In this document: positions 19,150 through 25,372 of the stretch, one piece after another
Position numbering within the stretch: the first letter of the stretch is position 1
Layout: every line of letters starts with the position of its first letter
Source: a virus
DNA: 25,372 nucleotides
Direction: 5' to 3' (one strand)
Virus record (IMG/VR): IMGVR_UViG_3300046804_003128
Location: 1-25,372 of that record
The notes under the pieces: model-generated
What the model saw: only the letters and a program-made list of their open reading frames with translations
Told to the model about the DNA's origin: nothing
Database searches by the model: none
Position numbers and translations under genes: made by a program

Positions 19150-20241
19150 TTACTTTTTAGCGGTTTTTGAAATCGAAGAAACATACATTTGCATCATTGG
19201 ATCAATAGCAGGTGCCTTTTCTGGCTCCTCTACGCTTTCGCTAAGAAGTTGATCCTGTGCAACTTTGACTTCACCATTCTTTGGGAAGTATGTTTCTTTA
19301 ATTACGGAAGCCTTCTTGCGAAATTCTTCTACATCAGAAAAGCTAACTGCTTCTGCAAGCTTTGCAAACTTTTCCTTCTGAGTATCAGTCATTCCTTCTG
19401 AAAGTTCATCAGCGATATCCTTAATTTCTTTCTCGCTAACAGTCTTTGAGAGCTCAATATTTTCTTCAGTAAGTTCGTTTACCTTAGCCTTGAGTTCTTC
19501 TACTTCAGCAGCCATTGCTTCAACAACGTCTACTTGGTCATCTGGAATGTTTACATAATGTTGCTCGAAAACGCTCTTGAGACTTGTCATGAATGACTCA
19601 GCAATCTCAGACTTAATGTTGTTTTCGATAGCAAGTTTGTTTTCTGAAATCCATTCAGCAACTGCATAGTTGAGATAATTGTCAATGTTCTCAACCATTT
19701 CGTTTTTAATTTCTTCTACAGATTCAATGAGTGAAGCTTCGTACTTTTCGTTAAGTTCTTTAGTAGTTGCTTCATATTGTTCTTCAAGTTCTGCTGCACG
19801 AATGTTGTAGCGTGTTGAAACAGCAGCTTCGAAGAGTGATTCTACCTTAACTCTGAAGTCTTCTGAAAGGTCTTCTGAGTCACCAAAAAGAAGAGCAAGA
19901 TCTTCTTTTACGTGTGGCATTGGATCAGCTGGCTTGCCAGATGATTTAATAGTGCCTTTATTCTTTTCTGAATTATCACCAACTGCACCTGCAGCAGCTT
20001 TGACTGATGCATCTGCTTCATCTGGTGTTGTTGCATTTGGGTTAGCTGGTGCTGAACCAATGCTTGCAATGAAGTTTGCTAGTTCACCCTTATCAGCCTT
20101 GGATGCATAAGCAACCATCTTTGAAATAAGGTCTGAACGAGAAACGTCTGTAGGCTTTGCGGCGATAGTAGCCATGTTAGAAGAAGCATCAGCTTCGCTA
20201 ACTTCTACTTGATCGTCAATCTGATTAGTTTCGTTACTCAT
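19150..20241 (-). CDS. 22: Prohead core scaffold protein gp22
   Basis: The main scaffold core protein, 363 aa, acidic and mostly coiled coil as expected. A long N-terminal linker rich in Ala, Pro and Asp (residues 1-110) is followed by LALLFGDSEDLSEDFRVKVESLFEAAVSTRYN, a stretch I recognise from T4-like gp22 proteins, then helical repeats (YEATTKELNEKYEASLIESVEEIKNEM and more). L-x-E sites such as LFE|A and LAE|A fit gp21 cleavage during maturation. The start is the second ATG (20241): AAGGAG is six bases before it, only three before the first. A late promoter lies upstream at 20268-20275. Confidence 0.92.
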   Translation of the reverse strand: MSNETNQIDDQVEVSEADASSNMATIAAKPTDVSRSDLISKMVAYASKADKGELANFIASIGSAPANPNATTPDEADASVKAAAGAVGDNSEKNKGTIKSSGKPADPMPHVKEDLALLFGDSEDLSEDFRVKVESLFEAAVSTRYNIRAAELEEQYEATTKELNEKYEASLIESVEEIKNEMVENIDNYLNYAVAEWISENKLAIENNIKSEIAESFMTSLKSVFEQHYVNIPDDQVDVVEAMAAEVEELKAKVNELTEENIELSKTVSEKEIKDIADELSEGMTDTQKEKFAKLAEAVSFSDVEEFRKKASVIKETYFPKNGEVKVAQDQLLSESVEEPEKAPAIDPMMQMYVSSISKTAKK

Positions 20242-20267
20242 CATTTTCTCCTTAAAGTTGTATAAAT

Positions 20268-20275
20268 TATTTATA
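20268..20275 (-). promoter_or_regulatory. T4-type late promoter TATAAATA before gp22
   Basis: Perfect TATAAATA on the minus strand, 26 bases before the gp22 start, at the start of the palindrome TATAAATAATTTATA that recurs at 24285-24299. Confidence 0.85.
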
Positions 20276-20279
20276 TTTT

Positions 20280-20957
20280 TTATAGTTTCGAAAGGAAATG
20301 TTTGAAAACTCTGATCTTAGCTTCTGCCAAATCAGCTTTCGGTGTCTGTTTAATTTCTTTTACATGCTGTTCAGCAACTCTTGCAATTTCCTCTGCTTTT
20401 TTAGGTTGTGTAGCTTTTAACAGGCCATTATCCCAGATCCATTCTACGCCTTCCATAACGCCATTTACATAAGCATCAGGAGCGGAAGGATCAGCTACAA
20501 TATCTGCTGCAGTAGCAAGATAGAAGTCATCCTGTACCATGTTAACACCGTTAACTTCCTTAAGAGATCCCATCCCTCTGGAAGAAACACCCAATCTAGC
20601 ACCCTCTGACATTAGATTTTTAACAATCTGTCCATAAGGTGTTTCCATAATTTTAGCTTTACCAATGAAGTTATTACCTTCACGCTTAAGTGATTTAATC
20701 ATCATACAAACGCGTTCTAGGTTGATTGAAGGTCCTGATGGATGTCCTAATTCGCCATATGCACGATTGTTATTAATAGCATCGTTAGTGTAGCGTTCTA
20801 CTTCTTTGTTAAGAATATCAGGATCATACATTCTGCCATTGCGATTTACAAGACCACCTTGAAGAAAGATACCTTCAATATAAAGATTCTTTTTGCCTTC
20901 TGAGCCTTCTTCTGCAATATAGTTTAGTTCTTCATTGACTTCAGTAATCAGTTTCAT
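20280..20957 (-). CDS. 21: Prohead protease gp21
   Basis: Serine protease that trims core, scaffold, capsid and internal proteins during head maturation; 225 aa (T4 gp21 212). Conserved motifs: RAYGELGHPSGPSIN with catalytic His72, GVSSRG at 123-128 with the catalytic Ser, and the following DDFYLATAADIVADPSAPDAYV. This is the herpesvirus-protease-like fold of the T4 family. L-A-E|A at about 210-213 could be a self-cleavage site releasing the tail. The start ATG 20957 lies a few bases after the stop of the 82-aa gene. The gene order gp20-67-21-22-23 is as in T4. Confidence 0.94.
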   Translation of the reverse strand: MKLITEVNEELNYIAEEGSEGKKNLYIEGIFLQGGLVNRNGRMYDPDILNKEVERYTNDAINNNRAYGELGHPSGPSINLERVCMMIKSLKREGNNFIGKAKIMETPYGQIVKNLMSEGARLGVSSRGMGSLKEVNGVNMVQDDFYLATAADIVADPSAPDAYVNGVMEGVEWIWDNGLLKATQPKKAEEIARVAEQHVKEIKQTPKADLAEAKIRVFKHFLSKL

Positions 20958-20961
20958 TTAA

Positions 20962-21210
20962 TTAGTTCCTATAAGCAATTGGAGCAGCTCTCAAACTAGA
21001 TCCAGCTACTGTATCTGTAGGTGATTTTTCTAGAATTAATGTCTCATTTGGTGCTACAGTTGTATTACCATAAGTTGCAGTAGTATTTGCAACAGTAAGA
21101 ACTGTAATAGAATTTGTAGTGTTTACTATTCTTACTACCTTTGATAATGAAACAGTATTAGCAGATGAAATGCTTATTTCTGTCCCTAAAAACTTATACA
21201 CTGAAGACAT
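20962..21210 (-). CDS. Small beta-rich protein, 82 aa
   Basis: Not recognised by function. A Thr/Ser/Val/Asn-rich protein that would be all beta (FLGTEISISSANTVSLSKVVRIVNTTNS, TVLTVANTTATYGNTTVAPNETLILEK), ending with SLRAAPIAYRN. Such small beta proteins in the gap before gp21 are usual in marine T4-like phages and are likely virion components, but that is inference. Two bases separate it from the 526-aa gene. ATG 21210 is the only good start. Confidence 0.8.
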   Translation of the reverse strand: MSSVYKFLGTEISISSANTVSLSKVVRIVNTTNSITVLTVANTTATYGNTTVAPNETLILEKSPTDTVAGSSLRAAPIAYRN

Positions 21211-21212
21211 TA

Positions 21213-22793
21213 TTAGTACCCTTGATTTCTAGCAAACTGTAGAAGTTTTTCTCTTCCTTCATCAGTTAGGATTAAATTGTTAAAAACTTGTCTATTTTCT
21301 TCTGATAAATCTACATATAGATTATTTAGGGTTTCATTCTCTGCAACTGAAAATTTACCCATTCCATACGTAGTATCTTCACCACCAGCTGAAACGTTAC
21401 CTAAAGTTGGAGGAAGATCTATTTTTTCAGAAGAAGCTAATGGATCAGCAGCCAATTTCTTTCTGCTATCAGAAGTTAGATCAATACTAAAGCCTTTATG
21501 CTTTTCGTGTTTTTCTTTCTTCTCTTCTTGTTCTTCTTTTTTAGGATCATATATTGTTATAGCTTCTTGTGCATCTACTACATCTCTTGAAGAAGGACCG
21601 CCAGTTCTTGAATGTACTCTCAATACGCCTTCACTATCTCTTCTGAGAAATGGCTTTTTAGCTTTTCTGTCTGCTGATGCTGTTTCAGGATCAACAGATT
21701 CAGCTTTCATCTTACCAAGCGAAACTTTAGGACGAGCTGCATCTTCTACTGGCTTACCTGATTTAATAGTAGCCATAAATCTATCATGTGAATGAGAAAG
21801 ACTATTTTGTAGCTTTTCTTTATCTGCTGGTTTTGGAGTATTAGCAAACATAGATAATGCTTTGTTTACATGCTGAACATGTATTTGCTTTTTTTCACCA
21901 TTGTTGAATGTTATTGTATGGTGATCAGCAACTGGCTTTTTTCTCATCTGATTGATAATATTCTTATCAGCTTCTTGTTCTTCGCCTTCACCGGATTGTG
22001 CTTTAGATTTTGCAGCAAGAAAGGCTTTTGAACCTACCTTAGGTGGACGACCACGCTTTGCTTCATCTAATTCTAATTCTTCGTTTTGCTTCATCCAATC
22101 TTTAGCCTTGCTTTCGCTGTCGGAAGAGAAGTGAATTTTACCACCAATATTGTTCTTATGATAAACGTTATATTTGTCACCTATCTTTTTTACTTGATAA
22201 TGAAGTGGCTTATCTGGAAATGCCTTAGTAGTTGCAGCACCAACACCAGCACCAATTCCTAATGCAAGAGCACCAGCCGCCAAAGTCTTTCCAATACCTT
22301 CTTCAACAGCTTCTTCCTTTACAGCTCTTCTTGCAGCAGCACGTGCAAAGAATCTAGCTTGTTTAGCTTTTTTATCAGACATATCTCTATCAGCATTAAC
22401 TTCTTTAGATAATTTATCTGCTTCTTTTTCTTTACCTTTGACTATTGTATTAGTATCTTGATCAGTCATCTTATACATGTCTTTTACTTTTTGATTTGCA
22501 GATTGTCTAATATTTTCTGACTTGTCTAACGCAGATTTAGCTGCTCTAACTAACAATTTAGAAGACACTTCTTTAATAGTACTTAAAGTTTGCTTTTCTT
22601 CTGGCATGTTCTTTATACCTCTACCTTTACTTGAACTATTAAAGTGTGTTATTTTATCGTTAATTTTTTTAGCAGCTTTAGCAATATGTTTTTCGTTAGG
22701 ATGAGGATCCTTGTAAGTTTGGACAATACCTCTACGAATACCTTCGTGGTCAACCTTTTTAGTATTGTCTTTACTTACTTGATTGTTGTTCAT
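21213..22793 (-). CDS. Large mosaic head-region protein, 526 aa (gp68 position)
   Basis: Very charged, low-complexity protein built from separable blocks. A Lys-rich helical N-terminus with TIKEVSSKLLVRAAKSALDK is followed by a Gly/Ala hydrophobic stretch at 170-189 and a block HYQVKKIGDKYNVYHKNNIG. Next is L-D-E244|A-KRGRPPKVGSK, with an AT-hook-like RGRPPK and an L-x-E|A site. A block around 290-343 (HHTITFNNGEKKQIHVQHVN, KALSMFANTPKPADKEKLQN) and a C-terminal block LSEENRQVFNNLILTDEGREKLLQFARNQGY complete it. Several blocks resemble modules I have met in other marine myophages. T4 has gp68 (about 140 aa) in this position. Probably a prohead core component cut by gp21; the exact role is unknown. 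Overlaps the preceding gene (ATGA). Confidence 0.75.
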   Translation of the reverse strand: MNNNQVSKDNTKKVDHEGIRRGIVQTYKDPHPNEKHIAKAAKKINDKITHFNSSSKGRGIKNMPEEKQTLSTIKEVSSKLLVRAAKSALDKSENIRQSANQKVKDMYKMTDQDTNTIVKGKEKEADKLSKEVNADRDMSDKKAKQARFFARAAARRAVKEEAVEEGIGKTLAAGALALGIGAGVGAATTKAFPDKPLHYQVKKIGDKYNVYHKNNIGGKIHFSSDSESKAKDWMKQNEELELDEAKRGRPPKVGSKAFLAAKSKAQSGEGEEQEADKNIINQMRKKPVADHHTITFNNGEKKQIHVQHVNKALSMFANTPKPADKEKLQNSLSHSHDRFMATIKSGKPVEDAARPKVSLGKMKAESVDPETASADRKAKKPFLRRDSEGVLRVHSRTGGPSSRDVVDAQEAITIYDPKKEEQEEKKEKHEKHKGFSIDLTSDSRKKLAADPLASSEKIDLPPTLGNVSAGGEDTTYGMGKFSVAENETLNNLYVDLSEENRQVFNNLILTDEGREKLLQFARNQGY

Positions 22794-24052
22794 ATTACTT
22801 TATTCAATGCCTTCATAAGAGCTGGACTTTTTAATTCTAGTTCTTCTGTTTTTACTTCAATATCAGCTTTTGGATTTTTCTTTTTGATCAAAGCTAGTTT
22901 GTCAGCAAAAGTTGCTTTGTCATGGGGATGTGCTTGCGAAGCAAATTCTGATTTAGTCATTTTTTCTTCAACTTTTTCCACTTCTTCCCCCATTCTATTT
23001 AAAAATGTTCCGTATGTGCCAGCCATTGTATCTGATTGTGTTGGCATAGCAGGAGCAGCCGCTACTGATGGCTTATCACGATATACCATATAGTCGTATA
23101 CAGCATCGATGTAGTCTTTAGCTTTTGAGATCTTTGATTGTAGCCATGCTTCAAGTTGTTGATCATCTGAAAGCATGTTGGCAAGCTTGTCAGCCTTGTC
23201 GCACATTGCACGAAGCTCAGTCTTTGCCATTTCACCTTCATAGTCATAATCTACATCTTCTTTAACTTCTTTTTTAACTTCTTTCTTTTCTGCTGCTTTG
23301 CGTTGCTTTTCGCTACGAACCATTGAAGCAATACGTTGAGCACTATTCTTACCAAACTCTGTAGCAGCTTTAATATTTGCCATAGTACCTAATGCTTCAT
23401 CCATTTCAACTTCTTCTTTTTGTGCAGCATAGTAAGCACCTAAAGCCATCTTCTGACGTTCTTTAGTTGACTTACCTTTGAACTTTGGATTGTCTGAATG
23501 TACAAAGTCGTGGATCCACTTTGATGCAGAATCATTCTTTGAAAGAACTTCATTTAGTTCTTCGTCAGTAATATCTTCAGCTTCCTTAAGACCTCTTTTA
23601 GCAAGAGCTTCCTTATAGCCAGGCATTGAAGATAAACCAGCTCTTTTTTCTGACTTTGACTCTTCACCAGGTTGTCTGTAAGGCTTCATGCTTTTTCTTC
23701 CAACCTTAGCACCTTCACGCTCATTACGATCATCTCTGTGAGCTTTATCCCAATTTTGTTTTCCAGCTTCACCTAGAACTTTTCCAAGAACTGAAGCAAA
23801 GAAGCTTTCTTCTTTAGATTTTGCTTTTAGATTCTTGTCATATTCTTCTTCTGATTCATCCTCAGACTTATAAATCTCAAGAGATGCAGTTGGCTTATCA
23901 AGCTTTCTTTCACCACCGCTAAACACATGATCTTGATCAGTAATTCCAGGAACAAGCTTCTTGTTAGGATTTACTGCATGTAAGGCTTTAAAAGCTTTTT
24001 CACCCTTTGAGAGTGGCTCAGCTATTTCATCAATTTTGTTCTGAGTTGACAT
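22790..24052 (-). CDS. Mosaic prohead core-region protein, 420 aa
   Basis: Follows the gp67-like gene, overlapping it by 23 bases. Charged, Lys/Glu-rich, with at least two blocks typical of marine phages: SKNDSASKWIHDFVHSDNPK...FKGKSTKERQKMALGAYYA at 171-209, and EGEMAKTELRAMCDKADKLA...LEAWLQSKISKAKDYIDAV at 272-318. L-x-E sites L93-G-E95|A and L155-K-E157|A fit gp21 cleavage. These blocks, joined by variable linkers, suggest domain shuffling. It may act as a core/scaffold component that is trimmed in the head, or carry DNA-condensing peptides. No enzyme motif. GAGG precedes ATG 24052. Confidence 0.75.
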   Translation of the reverse strand: MSTQNKIDEIAEPLSKGEKAFKALHAVNPNKKLVPGITDQDHVFSGGERKLDKPTASLEIYKSEDESEEEYDKNLKAKSKEESFFASVLGKVLGEAGKQNWDKAHRDDRNEREGAKVGRKSMKPYRQPGEESKSEKRAGLSSMPGYKEALAKRGLKEAEDITDEELNEVLSKNDSASKWIHDFVHSDNPKFKGKSTKERQKMALGAYYAAQKEEVEMDEALGTMANIKAATEFGKNSAQRIASMVRSEKQRKAAEKKEVKKEVKEDVDYDYEGEMAKTELRAMCDKADKLANMLSDDQQLEAWLQSKISKAKDYIDAVYDYMVYRDKPSVAAAPAMPTQSDTMAGTYGTFLNRMGEEVEKVEEKMTKSEFASQAHPHDKATFADKLALIKKKNPKADIEVKTEELELKSPALMKALNKVI

Positions 24053-24266
24053 CTACTGGTTCCTCATGTGTTTGATCTGTTGAAATTTCATCTTGTGATT
24101 CTGTCTCGACTGGGGCTTGTTGTCCAAACAATGAAGCTGCAACAGAAGAATACATTCCCTGAATAGCATCAGCAGCCTTAGATGACATTACTGCATCTAA
24201 AGCAGGTGCTAAATTAACAGCATCTTTATTCCACGCATGAACTAGAACATCTTCAATATCACTCAT
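24030..24266 (-). CDS. 67: Prohead core protein, gp67-like, 78 aa
   Basis: A small, acidic protein directly after the portal gene, the place and size of T4 gp67 (80 aa), a core component needed for correct head shape. The sequence has an N-terminal helical part (DIEDVLVHAWNKDAVNLAPALDAVMSSK) and a very acidic tail (ETESQDEISTDQTHEEPVDVNSEQN), similar in overall plan to T4 gp67; residue-level similarity is weak. GGAGG lies five bases before ATG 24266; an in-frame TTG at 24278 has no separate ribosome site. A perfect late promoter is just upstream. Confidence 0.7.
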   Translation of the reverse strand: MSDIEDVLVHAWNKDAVNLAPALDAVMSSKAADAIQGMYSSVAASLFGQQAPVETESQDEISTDQTHEEPVDVNSEQN

Positions 24267-24291
24267 TATAGCCTCCAAAAATCCTATAAAT

Positions 24292-24299
24292 TATTTATA
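24292..24299 (-). promoter_or_regulatory. T4-type late promoter TATAAATA before the gp67-like gene
   Basis: Perfect TATAAATA on the minus strand, 25 bases before ATG 24266, followed by ATTTATA to give the same 15-nt palindrome as at gp22. Confidence 0.85.
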
Positions 24300-24311
24300 A
24301 AAACTAGTCAA

Positions 24312-25372
24312 TTACCTACCAGCTCCATCAATATTAGGAACTGTACCTGGTTTAGCTTGTATAGGTTGTTCTCCGCTACCATCATCTTCTGGTACTGGAA
24401 CACTACCTTCCTCAGCTATCTCTTCCATCATTTGTTGTATTTCTTCTTCAGTCTGCATGAGAACGTTCTTACGTACCCAAAGATCTGAATAGAATCTTCC
24501 AATATATGGAAGTACATTGTTTAGATTTTGCAATCTATTCTGAAGAACTTCAGCTTGTTTAAATTCTTCAAAATGATTGTCTATAGCAAAATCAAAGTTA
24601 ATAGCATTTGATATTTCTGGCCAATCTTGTTCAGAAACAATACCTTTAAGGATTAATTGCTTTTCAAGTGCCTTCATAAACAGCTGTGAAAATCTTTTTC
24701 TAAGACGACCAGCAAATTTAGTAAATTTTACTTCATCACGTGTAATTTCTGCAGCACGACCTAAATTAAATCCGGCTTCAGATCCCTTTAAACGTGAGAT
24801 AGGAACATTTAATGATTGAAATAGTTTTTGTTGAAAGTATTCAACATCTGCTAATTCACCAAGATTTTGACCTGCAGGTAGTGTAGTAATTTCAGTACCA
24901 CGATTACCTTCACGACGAGGAAGCCAATAATCTTCTAACATTGTCATATACTTACGATCGTCACGTACCTCACCTGTTGTAGCATCATATACTAGACGGT
25001 TCTTGTGCTTAACCATCATCTCTCTAAGATATTGTTCTGCCTTTATCTTAGGAAGATTTCCAACGTCAATATAGAATATGCGACGTTCAGGAGCACGGGA
25101 AATACGATATATAACTGTTGCATCTTCAAGTGTTCTCAATTGGTTAAGAGGACGAATGGCTTTTTGTAGGTAAGAATAAACAAACGAATTATTCTTATCC
25201 ATTAGACCTGATGTACAATGTAGAATAGAATCTACGGATATCTTTACACCTTGAGTAGCACCAGTGTCTAGCGGAAGTCCAGCATTACCACCAGCTGGAA
25301 GGAAGTTTCTTTCGTTATAAACAAAGTATTCGTTTTGCTTTGTAGTAACAGTAACTTGACCTTTTGGTCTCT
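24312..25372 (-). CDS. 20: Portal vertex protein gp20, C-terminal part
   Basis: About 353 residues to the window edge; the gene enters from the right (no start codon in the window). The sequence LRTLEDATVIYRISRAPERRIFYIDVGNLPKIKAEQYL, KNRLVYDATTGEVRDDRKYMTMLEDYWLPRREGNRGTEITTLP and LADVEYFQQKLFQSLNVPISRL matches T4 gp20 closely. The C-terminal tail is acidic and Pro/Gly-rich (VPVPEDDGSGEQPIQAKPG). The portal ring forms the DNA entry channel and nucleates head assembly. The frame is open from 25372; ATG 25202 is internal, not a start. Confidence 0.95.
   Translation of the reverse strand, partial: RPKGQVTVTTKQNEYFVYNERNFLPAGGNAGLPLDTGATQGVKISVDSILHCTSGLMDKNNSFVYSYLQKAIRPLNQLRTLEDATVIYRISRAPERRIFYIDVGNLPKIKAEQYLREMMVKHKNRLVYDATTGEVRDDRKYMTMLEDYWLPRREGNRGTEITTLPAGQNLGELADVEYFQQKLFQSLNVPISRLKGSEAGFNLGRAAEITRDEVKFTKFAGRLRKRFSQLFMKALEKQLILKGIVSEQDWPEISNAINFDFAIDNHFEEFKQAEVLQNRLQNLNNVLPYIGRFYSDLWVRKNVLMQTEEEIQQMMEEIAEEGSVPVPEDDGSGEQPIQAKPGTVPNIDGAGR

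Noticed and set aside
21951-22060. RGRPPK AT-hook-like motif as evidence of a DNA-binding transcription factor
   Set aside because: It is a single short motif in a charged, modular head-region protein; it could help bind DNA in the head but does not define a regulator.
21277-23093. Long plus-strand open frames antisense to the mosaic head proteins
   Set aside because: Ser/Phe/Leu/Cys-rich translations typical of the complement of Lys/Glu/Ala-rich genes; no ribosome sites and no promoters. The minus-strand genes have coupled starts.
1-25372. tRNA genes, CRISPR arrays, insertion sequences, integrase or attachment sites
   Set aside because: None seen on reading both strands: no cloverleaf with a conserved T-loop, no regularly spaced repeats, no transposase or integrase motifs.

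Overview
The window is a piece of a T4-like tailed phage genome (contractile-tail myovirus lineage), AT-rich by eye, and almost entirely protein-coding. The diagnostic genes are portal gp20, a gp67-like core protein, protease gp21, scaffold gp22, capsid protein gp23, UvsY, UvsW, late sigma factor gp55 and the recombination nuclease pair gp47/gp46. The order gp20-21-22-23 / tail gene-uvsY-uvsW-(Sm-like)-gp55-gp47-gp46 is what I associate with marine T4-like phages (cyanophages, pelagiphages) rather than with coliphage T4. No photosynthesis gene is visible, so a heterotrophic host is plausible, but the host cannot be fixed from this sequence.

Layout, read along the minus strand from right to left. 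25372-17734: head morphogenesis (portal, core proteins, protease, scaffold, major capsid), with T4-type late promoters (TATAAATA) before the gp67-like gene, gp22 and gp23. 17682-17703: a strong bidirectional terminator. 17677-14834: the only plus-strand block, seven or more small translationally coupled genes, including a SWIM zinc-finger protein and two proteins with twin-arginine-like leaders. 14807-14684: a divergent promoter region built around a 28-nt dyad. 14654-12490: a minus-strand block of small early-type genes. 12468-5539: tail-tube-like protein, then UvsY, UvsW, an Sm-like protein, gp55, gp47, gp46 and small linkers. 5542-1968: a metabolic block with peptide deformylase, QueE, QueD and FolE. 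1888-1: a separate unit behind its own sigma70-type promoter, with two GIY-YIG-like proteins, a winged-helix-like protein and, at the edge, the start of a gene whose N-terminus looks like a T4 internal-protein capsid-targeting sequence.

How it works together (inference): host-like promoters (TTGACA-17-TATATT type) drive the accessory units early. gp55 then directs late transcription of head genes from TATAAATA sites. The gp21 protease would cut core, scaffold and capsid proteins at L-x-E sites. gp46/47, UvsY and UvsW form the recombination-dependent replication and repair set. FolE, QueD and QueE give three of the four steps to preQ0, suggesting deazaguanine DNA modification or queuosine synthesis. 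QueC and any inserting enzyme are not in the window.

Most interesting points: a hairpin that would hide the ribosome binding site of the tail gene on early read-through mRNA but not on late mRNA; the symmetric divergent control region; the 43-nt palindromic promoter at 1907-1949; the capsid-targeting-like leader at the left edge; the mosaic head proteins; and the altered metal-site residues of QueE and QueD.
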